Source: Corynebacterium timonense
GTDB taxonomy: Bacteria > Actinomycetota > Actinomycetes > Mycobacteriales > Mycobacteriaceae
DNA length: 64,000 nucleotides
Direction of reading: 5' to 3'
NCBI RefSeq assembly: GCF_900105305.1
Contig: NZ_LT629765.1
Coordinates: 1,426,001 to 1,490,000 of the forward strand
Below the pieces are notes generated by a model that was given only the letters and a program-made list of their open reading frames with translations, was not told where the DNA came from and did not search any database. Positions 42,890-54,062 of this stretch are shown here, piece by piece. Position numbers and translations under genes: made by a program. Every line of letters starts with the position of its first letter. Position 1 is the first letter of the stretch.

Positions 42890-44401
42890 TCACCCCTGCG
42901 TCTGAGGAGGCACCCACTTCGTGCTCCCGCCCCCAGCGGGGTTCACCTGCTCTTCACCGTCCTCTTCCTTTTCGTCCGCGTCCGGTTCCCCTCCCGGTTC
43001 CTCTTCTTCCTGTTCCTCTTGCTGTTCCTCCTGTTCCTCCTGCTGTTTCTCGTGTTGTTTCTCAGGGCCAGCCTCGCTGGGCTCGTCAGACTCGTCGGGC
43101 TCGTTCGGCTGCTTTGGCTCCTCAGCCTCGGCAGGTTCCTCAGCCTCGGCAGGCCCCGCGGGCGTATCGGGCGTATCGGGCTTATCGACGCCCCGCTCAC
43201 GCACCCGGAGCACGCCCCACGCGATCAGCCCCGGCACTGCGACCCAGACGAAGGCGAGCAGCGGAAAGGTACCCGGGTTGGCCCCGACGTACCCGTACGC
43301 CCCGGCCGCGCCTCCGGACAGCAACGTGAGCACAAGGACGAAGGCCGCGAGCCAGGTGGAGGTGGACAGCACCTCGAGAAGCGACGCGCGAGCCCGCAGC
43401 GCCCACGCGACAACAACGGCCGCGGGGATGAGCATGAGCGCAGGCGCCCACGCGGCGGCACTGCCGGGCACGGCCCCGAACAGCGGAAGCGGCGGGAAGG
43501 CGACGTTGTCCACGGCAAACAGCGACACCCCCGCCTCGCCGTAGCCGAAGCTGCCACCCATCAGAACGCCGAGCTGCGCCGTCGCCGCGTTGGGCAGATA
43601 CAGCAGGCTCAGCCCCCAGAGGGCAACGGCACCAGCGGTGGACAGGACGGGAAACTCCGCGAGGAGCTCGCCGACGCGCTCGTAACCGGCGGCGAGGAAC
43701 GCGAGGTAGGTCACCGTCGCCGCGGCGAGCAGGGCACCCAAAAGGCGCGAGGCCGCCTCCGCGGAGGAGACCACGAACTGCGGCACCGTGTAGCGGCGCG
43801 CGAGCGCCCGCCAGAGCACTCCGCCCATGCCCACGGCGAACGCGATGCCGTGGACGGCGAGCGGGACCAGCAGGGCAGGCACGACGGGCGGCAGGTCGAC
43901 CGGGTAGACGGTGGCGGCATCCCCGACCATGAACAGCGCGATAGCGCTCAGCGTCAGCGACGTCAGGGCCGTCACCCCGACGAGCACACCGAGGTCCGCG
44001 ACGCTGACGCGCTCGCGGGTCGCCGCGCGCACCCGGGAGGCAAGCAGCGCAACCACCGCGATCACGGGGGCGAGGGGGAGGACGCCGATCGTGATGCCGT
44101 CGTAACGCAGCGGCGCCGCGTGGACGGCGAGCCATGTCGCTCCGATCGAGCCCGGCAGGTAGGCCATCGGCGCACCGACCCCCGCGATCACGCCGAGGCA
44201 CACGGCCACGACAACGAGCACGACCACGAGCTGCGGAACGGCGATGAAGGGCAGGTAGTGGCGCAGGCGTTGCCCGAGAGTCGACGGGGGCGGCGTCGGC
44301 GCGGGTCTGCGCGTGCCTGCGGGAACGCTGGCGCGGATCGGTTTTCTCCTCGTGCGCGCGTTCCTCTTACTGGATGCTCGGGGGCTGGAGTTGGTGTTCA
44401 T
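42890..44401 (-). CDS. DUF6350-type multi-pass membrane protein
   Basis: 503 aa. A basic, Pro/Ser-rich cytoplasmic N-terminus (KRNARTRRKPIRASVPAG), about ten hydrophobic helices, then a Pro/Glu/Gln-rich tail of ~100 residues with runs such as EKQHEKQQEEQEEQQEEQ. It is the membrane protein found upstream of purN-purH in actinobacteria; function unknown. Its stop lies 21 bases before purN, so it is probably in the purine operon. Confidence 0.75.
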   Translation of the reverse strand: MNTNSSPRASSKRNARTRRKPIRASVPAGTRRPAPTPPPSTLGQRLRHYLPFIAVPQLVVVLVVVAVCLGVIAGVGAPMAYLPGSIGATWLAVHAAPLRYDGITIGVLPLAPVIAVVALLASRVRAATRERVSVADLGVLVGVTALTSLTLSAIALFMVGDAATVYPVDLPPVVPALLVPLAVHGIAFAVGMGGVLWRALARRYTVPQFVVSSAEAASRLLGALLAAATVTYLAFLAAGYERVGELLAEFPVLSTAGAVALWGLSLLYLPNAATAQLGVLMGGSFGYGEAGVSLFAVDNVAFPPLPLFGAVPGSAAAWAPALMLIPAAVVVAWALRARASLLEVLSTSTWLAAFVLVLTLLSGGAAGAYGYVGANPGTFPLLAFVWVAVPGLIAWGVLRVRERGVDKPDTPDTPAGPAEAEEPAEAEEPKQPNEPDESDEPSEAGPEKQHEKQQEEQEEQQEEQEEEEPGGEPDADEKEEDGEEQVNPAGGGSTKWVPPQTQG

Positions 44402-44605
44402 CGTCTCCAAGAGTGCCACTCCGCGCCTGCCACAGACCCCCAAGACACCCCCTGTAACGCTTCGCGGTTCTCTGGCGACAAAATAAATCTGCATACTGGC
44501 TTGCCTAACCGAAACCGATTCGTTACAGTAACCGTTCGTAGATAACAGGAAGGTTACAATCCCCGCGGCGGAATAACCTTACGGACGATCTAAAAAGAGG
44601 CATTG

Positions 44606-45334
44606 ATGATCAACTCGACTTCGCAGGCTCGCAAGGGCGGAAAGCACCGCAAGCAGTCCCCGAACAAGGGGCGCGTTGCCCTCGTCGCTGTCACGACGGG
44701 CGCCGTTTCCACCGCTGGCGTCTCTGGTGCCGCCGCAGGCGCCCTGAGCAGCGACAACAAAGTCGAATCCAATGTTGACTTCGAGCTGGCCTCGGACTCC
44801 AGCAACGCCAGCTCTGACGCCCCCGCAGCCGCGCCACAGATCCTGACCATCTCGGAGTACAAGCCCGTCGAAAACCTCGTCGAGCAGTTGGACAAGGCTG
44901 TGCAGCACTCCGACATCGTGGCCAAGCTAGACGCCGCTGCCCGCCTGCCGCTGAGCATCAAGCCTGCCGACGGCACCTTCACGTCCGGCTTCGGCGTGCG
45001 CTGGGGCGCCATGCACAACGGCATCGACATCGCCAACGCCATCGGCACCCCGATCCGCGCCGTCGCCTCCGGCACCGTAATCGACGCTGGCCCGGCCCAG
45101 GGCTTCGGCAACTGGATCCGCATCCGCCACGAGGACGGCGCCGTGTCCGTCTACGGCCACATGTCCACCCTCGGTGTGACCGTAGGCCAGCAGGTCGAAG
45201 CCGGCCAGGAGATCGCCGGCATGGGCAACGAGGGATTCTCCACCGGTTCCCACCTGCACTTCGAGATCCACCCCGACGGCACCACGCCGATCGACCCGGT
45301 TCCGTGGCTCGCCGAGCGCGGCATCACCCTCTAA
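44606..45334 (+). CDS. Secreted M23 (LytM) peptidase
   Basis: 242 aa. A basic N-terminus precedes a hydrophobic segment (VALVAVTTGAVSTAGVSGAAAGAL), then a spacer and a LytM domain with the zinc ligands in MHNGIDIANA (HxxxD) and SHLHFEI (HxH). The metal and catalytic residues are complete, so it should cleave peptidoglycan peptides. ATG 44606 has AAAAAGAGG upstream. A strong terminator follows. It is a close relative of the next plus-strand gene. Confidence 0.85.
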   Translation: MINSTSQARKGGKHRKQSPNKGRVALVAVTTGAVSTAGVSGAAAGALSSDNKVESNVDFELASDSSNASSDAPAAAPQILTISEYKPVENLVEQLDKAVQHSDIVAKLDAAARLPLSIKPADGTFTSGFGVRWGAMHNGIDIANAIGTPIRAVASGTVIDAGPAQGFGNWIRIRHEDGAVSVYGHMSTLGVTVGQQVEAGQEIAGMGNEGFSTGSHLHFEIHPDGTTPIDPVPWLAERGITL

Positions 45335-45355
45335 AGCCTTTTTCGTCCTCGCACC

Positions 45356-45394
45356 GGGGGCGCGCGTCTTTCCTGGCGCGCGCCCCCTTTTTTT
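45356..45394 (+). terminator. Strong terminator between the two M23 genes
   Basis: GGGGGCGCGCG (45356-45366) pairs with CGCGCGCCCCC (45377-45387), followed by seven T residues. Confidence 0.93.
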
Positions 45395-45590
45395 GTGCTC
45401 TACTCCCCGCCCGGCTGGGCCTCTCCAGCCGCACGCGCGGGCGAACGGGGGTGGACGCCACCCCCACACGAGATAACAATTTTAACATTTTTCACTCACG
45501 CAACAGCGGCGCTGAGCTGGGTTTTTGCTCCTACTCGGCGCCGCGCCGCATGAAAAACGCTGGCAGAGCCGTTGCCCCACGCCCCAGTGG

Positions 45591-45612
45591 GCGATAGATT
45601 CTATCGCGATAG
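45591..45612. promoter_or_regulatory. Overlapping palindromes upstream of the second M23 gene
   Basis: GCGATAG (45591-45597), CTATCGC (45601-45607) and GATAGA (45608-45613) form alternating half-sites; TCTATCGCGATAGA is a perfect 14-base palindrome. It lies about 35 bases before ATG 45648, a good position for an operator. No regulator is identified. The rest of 45395-45647 holds no gene. Confidence 0.5.
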
Positions 45613-45647
45613 ACGGCTCATTTGACGTGAAAAGGTATTTCGAACGT

Positions 45648-46333
45648 ATGAAGCGAATCTTCCTCTCTGCTGCAACGGCCATCGCCGTCGCCAGCACCGC
45701 TATTGCCCCAGCGAACGCACTGACCATCAATGTCGGCGGGGAGCCGGTGACGAGCGAGCAGGACCTCCTGCAGGCGGTGTCCTCTGCCGTCGCCGCGATC
45801 ACCGTCACCGGCGCCACGCTGAAGGCCGGCGACTACGAGGTCGTGTACGACCCCCGCATCATCGGTGAGCAGCTCGGCATCACCCTGCCGGAAGACCCGG
45901 GCAACCCCGTCAGGCAGCAGCGCGGCGCCACCGCGGACGGGCGCACCGTCGTTCTGCCGGCGTCCGGACGCATCAGCTCCGGTTTCGGCCCCCGCTGGGG
46001 AGCGATGCACCTCGGCGTCGACATCGCCAACGACTTCGGCACCCCGATCTACGCGGTCATGGACGGCACCGTCATCAACGCTGGCCCGGCGCGCGGCTTC
46101 GGCAATTGGGTCGTCGTCGAGCACGACCACGGCGAGGTCTCTGTCTACGGGCACATGGCCGAGTACAGTGTCTCCGTCGGCCAGCGCGTCGCCGCGGGCG
46201 AGCAGATCGCCACCATCGGCAGCGAGGGCCAATCGACGGGCCCCCACCTGCACTTCGAGATCAAGCCGGACGGCGTGAACCAGGTCGATCCGCAGGTGTG
46301 GCTGCTCGAGCAGGGCATCGACACGTACTCACG

Positions 46334-46337
<4 letters not shown>
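45648..46337 (+). CDS. Secreted M23 (LytM) peptidase, second copy
   Basis: 229 aa with a clear signal peptide (MKRIFLSAATAIAVASTAIA, cleavage after APANA). The LytM domain has MHLGVDIAND (HxxxD) and PHLHFEI (HxH). The domain is strongly similar to the gene upstream (SGFGxRWGAMH, AGPAxGFGNW, VYGHM, VDPxxWL), so the pair arose by duplication; the N-terminal regions differ. GTG 45627 in the same frame is an alternative start but would spoil the signal peptide. Converges with pcrA with a 4-base overlap. Confidence 0.88.
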
Positions 46338-48646
<2,309 letters not shown>

Positions 48647-48716
48647 GATGAACACCACCCTACAATCCCCTCCCGACACGCCCAGCTGCGCGATCGCGGT
48701 GGCATAATCTGCCAGC

Positions 48717-49010
48717 ATGAGCGAATTCGACATCCGCATGCCCTCGGGCACCGACGACCCGCTGTCGGACGCGGAGATTCAGCAGTACCGCAAGGAGATC
48801 GATCGCCTTGACCGCGTCATCCTCGACGCGGTCAAGAGGCGTTCCCAGGTGTCGCAGGCGATCGGCAGGACCCGCATGGGTTCAGGCGGGACCAAGCTGG
48901 TCTACACCCGCGAAGTGGCCATCATCAACCAGTTCCGCGACGAACTCGGCGAGGACGGTCCGGCACTGGCGTCCATCCTCCTGCGCCTCGGCCGCGGCAA
49001 GCTGGGATAG
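48717..49010 (+). CDS. csm: Chorismate mutase (AroQ type)
   Basis: 97 aa, all-helical chorismate mutase that makes prephenate for Phe/Tyr. IQQYRKEIDRLDRVILDAVKRRS and VSQAIGRTRMGSGGTKLVYT carry the active-site Arg and Lys. In corynebacteria and mycobacteria the small enzyme needs DAHP synthase as partner. Divergent from pcrA. Confidence 0.9.
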   Translation: MSEFDIRMPSGTDDPLSDAEIQQYRKEIDRLDRVILDAVKRRSQVSQAIGRTRMGSGGTKLVYTREVAIINQFRDELGEDGPALASILLRLGRGKLG

Positions 49011-49033
49011 GGCAACGCTGAGGAAGCGGCGAG

Positions 49034-49339
49034 CTACTTCTCCAGCGAGTCGAGCACGACCTCGAACTCGAGCAACTCCGCGTGGGAGGCAACGGGGCGA
49101 CGCTCCTGCCCCGCGTGGGACGCCTTGCCCTGGCCCTGCCACCACGCGTTATAGGAGTCCTCGTCCGCCCAGCGGGTGACCACAAAGTAGCGCTCCTCGC
49201 CCTTGACCGGGCGCAGGAGCTGGAACCCCTCGAAGCCGGGCTGTTCGTCGATGGCGTGTTTGCGTGCGGCGAAGCGGTTTTCCAGCTCCTCGCCGCCGCC
49301 TGCGGGAACGGTGATCGCGTTGATCTTGACAATGCTCAT
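49034..49339 (-). CDS. Heme-degrading monooxygenase, MhuD-like (ABM domain)
   Basis: 101 aa. [40 protein letters not shown] and [20 protein letters not shown] closely follow mycobacterial MhuD as I recall it, including Asn near residue 5, the conserved Trp region and His in ASHAG (axial heme ligand). Such enzymes open heme to release iron. ATG 49339 (MSIVKINAI). Confidence 0.85.
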   Translation of the reverse strand: MSIVKINAITVPAGGGEELENRFAARKHAIDEQPGFEGFQLLRPVKGEERYFVVTRWADEDSYNAWWQGQGKASHAGQERRPVASHAELLEFEVVLDSLEK

Positions 49340-49440
49340 GCCGCTCACAGTACGCGTCTCACAGGACGCGGTACGGACGCACGCACGCGCTTTTCACTAG
49401 CGTGGAAGAAGCAGGCACTTATTTGTCGAGGAGGAGCCCT

Positions 49441-51078
49441 ATGCCCACCATCACGTCCACCACGGCCTGGCAGGAGCTCGAGAAGCTGTACCAGCGCACG
49501 CGGGACACAACGCTGCGTGACCTGTTCGCCGCTGACCCCGCCCGCGCCGAGAAGCTCACCTTCGATGCCGCGGGCCTGCACGTTGACCTGTCGAAGAACC
49601 TTATCGACGACGACATCCTCACCGCACTCCTCGCCCTCGCGGAGCAGGCGGGCCTGCGCGGGCGCATCGACGAGATGTTCGCCGGTGAGAAGATCAACAC
49701 CACCGAGGGCCGCTCCGTTCTGCACACCGCGCTGCGCCTGCCCGCCGACGCGGAGCTGACCCTCGACCGGCAGGATGTGCCCACCGACGTCCACGAGGTG
49801 CTGCGCCGGATGCGCAACTTCACCATCGCGCTGCGCTCCGGCGAGTGGCGCGGGTACACGGGCCGCGCCATCACAAAGGTGGTCAACATCGGCATCGGCG
49901 GCTCCGACCTCGGCCCGGCCATGGCCACGAAGGCTCTGCGCCCCTACGCCACCGCTGGCATCACGGCGGAGTTCGTCTCCAACGTCGACCCGGCCGACAT
50001 GGACGCCGTGCTGGACAGGATCGACCCCGAAGAGACCGTGTTCATCGTCGCCTCCAAGACGTTTACCACCCAGGAGACCTTGTCCAACGCGCACGCGGCG
50101 AAAAGGTGGCTGCTGGAGAAGTGTGGCGGGGACGAGCGGGCCGTCGAAAAGCACTTTGTTGCCGTTTCGACGAACGCCGAGAAGGTCGCGGAGTTCGGCA
50201 TCGACCCGGCGAACATGTTCCCCTTCTGGGACTGGGTCGGCGGACGCTATTCGGTCGACTCCGCGATCGGGCTGTCGCTGATGGCGGTCATCGGCCCGGC
50301 GGACTTCACGCGCTTCCTCGACGGCTTCCACGACGTCGACGAGCACTTCCGCACCACCGAATTCTCGTCCAACATCCCCGTGCTCATGGGGCTGCTCAAC
50401 ATCTGGTACCGCAACTTCCACGGCGCGCAGACCCACGCGGTGCTGCCCTACTCCGAGGACCTTGCGCGCTTCCCCGCCTACCTGCAGCAGCTCACCATGG
50501 AGTCCAACGGCAAGGGCGTGACGCGCGCCGGCGAGGCCGTCACCTACGACACGGGCGAGGTCTTCTGGGGCGAGCCCGGCACGAACGGCCAGCACGCCTT
50601 CTTCCAGCTCATCCACCAGGGCACCACGCTGATCCCGGCCGATTTCATCGGCTTCGCCCGCCCCCACGCGGACCTGCCCACCGCCGACGGGACCGGCTCC
50701 ATGCACGACCTGCTCATGGGCAACTTCTTCGCGCAGACGAAAGTGCTCGCCTTCGGCAAGACCCGGGAGGAAATCGTGGGCGAGGGCGTCGACGAGGCGC
50801 TGGCCCCGCACAAGGTGATGCCCGGCAACCGGCCCACCACGACGATCCTCGCCCGCGAGCTCAGCCCCCGCGCGCTCGGCGCGCTCATCGCCCTCTACGA
50901 GCACATCGTGTTCACCGAGGCCGCCGTCTGGGACATCAACGCCTTCGACCAGTGGGGCGTCGAGCTAGGCAAGCAGCAGGCCAACGAGCTCGCCGCGGCC
51001 GTGACCGGCGCGGAGGAGCCGGACACGGGCGACGCGTCAACTGACACCCTCATCACCTGGTACAGAAAGCAAAAGTAG
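49441..51078 (+). CDS. pgi: Glucose-6-phosphate isomerase
   Basis: 545 aa. Signatures: [54 protein letters not shown] (PGI signature 1 region), [30 protein letters not shown] (catalytic His) and [16 protein letters not shown] (signature 2). ATG 49441 after GAGGAGCCCT. Followed after one base by the GCS2 gene. Confidence 0.96.
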   Translation: MPTITSTTAWQELEKLYQRTRDTTLRDLFAADPARAEKLTFDAAGLHVDLSKNLIDDDILTALLALAEQAGLRGRIDEMFAGEKINTTEGRSVLHTALRLPADAELTLDRQDVPTDVHEVLRRMRNFTIALRSGEWRGYTGRAITKVVNIGIGGSDLGPAMATKALRPYATAGITAEFVSNVDPADMDAVLDRIDPEETVFIVASKTFTTQETLSNAHAAKRWLLEKCGGDERAVEKHFVAVSTNAEKVAEFGIDPANMFPFWDWVGGRYSVDSAIGLSLMAVIGPADFTRFLDGFHDVDEHFRTTEFSSNIPVLMGLLNIWYRNFHGAQTHAVLPYSEDLARFPAYLQQLTMESNGKGVTRAGEAVTYDTGEVFWGEPGTNGQHAFFQLIHQGTTLIPADFIGFARPHADLPTADGTGSMHDLLMGNFFAQTKVLAFGKTREEIVGEGVDEALAPHKVMPGNRPTTTILARELSPRALGALIALYEHIVFTEAAVWDINAFDQWGVELGKQQANELAAAVTGAEEPDTGDASTDTLITWYRKQK

Positions 51079-51079
51079 C

Positions 51080-52567
51080 ATGGGCGACTCCATCTCGACG
51101 GACACGTACACGCCTCGGCAGCGTTCCGTCTACCGCAAACGGCTCGAGGACGAGCTCGAGGTCTTCGACCGCCACCTGCAGCGCGCCGAGTTCATCAACA
51201 AGGGCACGATCGGGCTGGAGCTCGAGCTCAACCTCGTCGACGACGAGATGCGCCCCGCCCCGCGCAACCAGGAGGTGCTCGAGCGCCTCGACGAGGACTA
51301 CCAGTCCGAGATCGGCTCCTACAACGTTGAGCTCAACCTCCCGCCGCTCAACCCGGCCGGCGACGGCTTGGCCCAACTGGAGGACAACCTGTCTGCCCGG
51401 CTCCGCGCCGTGAAGCAGGCGGCAGAGGACGTGGGGGTGCACATGGCCATGATTGGTACGCTGCCCACGCTCACCCCGGAGTTCCTCGAGGACCCGGCGT
51501 GGATGACCAACGAGTTCCGCTACAAGGGCCTCAGCAACGCCGTCATGGAGTCGCGCGGCGAGCTCGTGCGCATCGGGCTCGACCGGGTGGAGACCTTCGA
51601 GCACGACTTCGAGGACATCGCCACCGAGTCGGCGTGCACATCGATGCAGCTGCACCTTCAGGTCGCTCCGGACCGCTTCGCCGCCGCGTGGAACGCCTCC
51701 CAGGCCATCGCTGGGGTGCAAGCCGCACTCAGTGCGAACTCACCGCTGTTTGTGGGGCGGCGGCTGTGGCACGAGTCGCGTATCCCGGTGTTCCGCCAGT
51801 CCATCGACACCCGCACCAAGGAACTCATCAACCAGGGTGTGCGGCCGCGCGTGTGGTTCGGCGAGCGCTGGATTACCTCGGTGTTCGACTTGTTCGAGGA
51901 AAACGTGCGCTACTTTTCGCCGCTCATCCCCGAGGGGCGCGTCGAGGCAGGCAGTCCCATCATGACGGGGGACAGCCCCGGGCTGCACTACCTCAACCTG
52001 CACAACGGCACGGTGTGGCGCTGGAACCGCCCCATCTACGACCCGAACGGCGAGCTGTCGCACATCCGGGTGGAAAACCGGCTGCTGCCCGCCGGCCCGA
52101 CGGTGAAAGACATCATCGCCGACGCCGCGTTCTACTACGGGATGGTCAAGTACCTGGGCACCCAGAACAGGCCGGTGTGGTCGCGGCTGAGCTTCGAGCA
52201 GGCCGGGGAGAACTTCGAGGCCGGGGCGCGCGACGGCCTCGGCGCCCGGATGTCCTGGCCCACCCTCGGCTCCATCGGTGTCGCCGAGCTGGTAGTCGAG
52301 CACCTGGCGCCTCAGGCCCGCGAGGGCCTGGCCTCGCTGAACATCAACCAGGACAGCATCGACGAGTACATCGGCATCATCGAGAGCCGCGCCCGCCGCC
52401 ACCAAAACGGCGCGAGCTGGCAGCTCGCGGCGCTCACCGAGGCCGGCCCCGGCACGAAGCCCGGGGCCCCCGAGAGGGCGGAGGCGCTCGTGCGCGTTCT
52501 CAGGCAATACCTACGCAATCAGGAGGGCGGCGCACCGGTGCATACTTGGTCACTCGAGGTGGAATAG
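51080..52567 (+). CDS. Glutamate--cysteine ligase family protein (GCS2)
   Basis: 495 aa, ATP-dependent carboxylate-amine ligase. KGTIGLELELNLVDDEMRPA is the N-terminal metal/ATP site, YNVELNLPPLNP, SMQLHLQV, HIRVENRLLPAGPTVKDIIA the core. Actinobacteria use mycothiol, so the substrate may differ from that of GshA. It starts one base after the pgi stop; co-transcription with pgi is certain from spacing. Confidence 0.8.
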   Translation: MGDSISTDTYTPRQRSVYRKRLEDELEVFDRHLQRAEFINKGTIGLELELNLVDDEMRPAPRNQEVLERLDEDYQSEIGSYNVELNLPPLNPAGDGLAQLEDNLSARLRAVKQAAEDVGVHMAMIGTLPTLTPEFLEDPAWMTNEFRYKGLSNAVMESRGELVRIGLDRVETFEHDFEDIATESACTSMQLHLQVAPDRFAAAWNASQAIAGVQAALSANSPLFVGRRLWHESRIPVFRQSIDTRTKELINQGVRPRVWFGERWITSVFDLFEENVRYFSPLIPEGRVEAGSPIMTGDSPGLHYLNLHNGTVWRWNRPIYDPNGELSHIRVENRLLPAGPTVKDIIADAAFYYGMVKYLGTQNRPVWSRLSFEQAGENFEAGARDGLGARMSWPTLGSIGVAELVVEHLAPQAREGLASLNINQDSIDEYIGIIESRARRHQNGASWQLAALTEAGPGTKPGAPERAEALVRVLRQYLRNQEGGAPVHTWSLEVE

Positions 52568-52631
52568 GGCACAATGAGGGGCTGATTTTTCATTCCCCTG
52601 TTTTTGATTCCCCTGCGGAAGGCTCTACGAC

Positions 52632-53282
52632 ATGCAAGCGGTCATCGACTGGATCGTCAACCTGATGGAGTTGCTCGGCGCGCCCGGCGTCGGCATCGCG
52701 ATCCTGCTGGAAAACCTGTTTCCGCCGATCCCCTCTGAGGTCGTTCTGCCCCTGGCTGGTTTTACCGTGGCCCAGGGTTCGCTGAACTTCCTCAACGTGT
52801 TCATCTGGTCGGTCCTCGGCTCGGTCATCGGCGCCTACCTCCTCTACGGACTCGGCGCGTGGCTCGGCGCGGACCGGCTGCGCGCCATCGCGGAGTGGAT
52901 GTGGCTGGTGAAGGGCTCGGACGTCGATAACGCCCTGGAGTGGTTCGACAAGTACGGCAAGGTGTCCGTCTTCTTCGGCCGCCTCATCCCGGGCGTGCGC
53001 TCCCTCATCTCCATCCCCGCGGGCCTGGACCGGATGAGCCTGCTCACCTTCGGCCTGTGGACAACGCTGGGTTCGGCGATCTGGAACGCGATCCTCATCA
53101 CGCTCGGCTTTTACCTCGGCGAGAATTGGAGCGTCGTCGAGGACTACATCAACACGTACTCCAACGTCGTCTACGTCATCCTGGCGCTCATCATCGTCGC
53201 CTTCCTCGCCTACTTCATCCGCCGCGCGATGAAAGAGAAGCAGGGCAAGGAGCAGGCTGACACGTCGGGCACCACCAGATAA
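52632..53282 (+). CDS. DedA-family membrane protein
   Basis: 216 aa, VTT/DedA fold. NLFPPIPSEVVLPLAGF is the conserved re-entrant motif, GAYLLYGLGAWLG and SVFFGRLIPGVRSLISIPAG (FxxRxxPxxR) follow. DedA proteins flip polyprenyl phosphates or phospholipids. Its 3' end overlaps the convergent glycosylase gene by 68 bases. Confidence 0.9.
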   Translation: MQAVIDWIVNLMELLGAPGVGIAILLENLFPPIPSEVVLPLAGFTVAQGSLNFLNVFIWSVLGSVIGAYLLYGLGAWLGADRLRAIAEWMWLVKGSDVDNALEWFDKYGKVSVFFGRLIPGVRSLISIPAGLDRMSLLTFGLWTTLGSAIWNAILITLGFYLGENWSVVEDYINTYSNVVYVILALIIVAFLAYFIRRAMKEKQGKEQADTSGTTR

Positions 53283-54036
53283 CCCGCTCGAGGTCGCCCG
53301 CCCCGCCGAGGGTCCCCTTCGCAATGAGCGTCGCGCACCTGCGGCAGGGCTTGTTGTTGCGGCCGAACACGTAGCTCGTCTCCCCGGCCCGTTCGATCCC
53401 CGTGGTCACGCGGACCGGGGAGTTCCTATTCGCCCACATCAGCCTCCGCGCGATGCGCACATGCTTGTCGACGTCCACCCGGCGCACCTTGTCCGCCGGA
53501 TGCGCTCCGGCGAGAAAGCAGATCTCCGCGCGGTACTCGTTGCCGATCCCGGCGGCGTTTTTCTGGTCCAGCAGCGCGCGCCCGATCTCCAGGTCGGGGT
53601 GGGAGCGGATCCGGCGCACAACCTCTTCGTGGTCGAAGTCCGCGGCGAGCATGTCCGGGCCGAGGTAGCCCATGCGCTGGGGGTATTCGCGCGCGGGGAA
53701 GACCTCGACGAGCCCGAGTTCGTGCCCGACGAGCTCGATGTCCCCCGCCGCGTCGGCGAGCCGCAGCACCACCCGCGCCGTGTGGCCGGGCTTGCGCCAC
53801 CGTGTGCCGGCACGGTGGATCGCCCAGGTGCCCTCCATCTTCAGGTGGGTGTGCAGGACCTCGCGGCCGAACTGCATGAATAGGTGCTTGCCGTAGGGCC
53901 ACACGCGCTGGCAGGTCAGGCCTGTGAAATCGACGGTGGCACAGCGCGGCACGCGCAGGCTCGTGCGGGTGACCGTGCGCCCGGCCATAAACTGCAGCCG
54001 CCGGGAGAGCTGGTAGACGGAATCGCCTTCGGGCAT
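53215..54036 (-). CDS. Fpg/Nei-family DNA glycosylase (Nei2-like)
   Basis: 273 aa. The N-terminal MPEGDSVYQLSRRL gives the catalytic Pro2 and Glu3; KHLFMQF carries the conserved Lys; the H2TH region is LLDQKNAAGIGNEYRAEICF; the zinc finger reads CRRC...WWCPTCQ. It is a bifunctional glycosylase/lyase for oxidised bases. The tail after the finger (PAPCPASLSSRGG) lies in the overlap with dedA. It follows lhr by 26 bases, so both repair genes are co-transcribed. Confidence 0.9.
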   Translation of the reverse strand: MPEGDSVYQLSRRLQFMAGRTVTRTSLRVPRCATVDFTGLTCQRVWPYGKHLFMQFGREVLHTHLKMEGTWAIHRAGTRWRKPGHTARVVLRLADAAGDIELVGHELGLVEVFPAREYPQRMGYLGPDMLAADFDHEEVVRRIRSHPDLEIGRALLDQKNAAGIGNEYRAEICFLAGAHPADKVRRVDVDKHVRIARRLMWANRNSPVRVTTGIERAGETSYVFGRNNKPCRRCATLIAKGTLGGAGDLERVIWWCPTCQPAPCPASLSSRGG

Positions 54037-54062
54037 GCGTCTCTTTATACGCCCCGCCCGGC

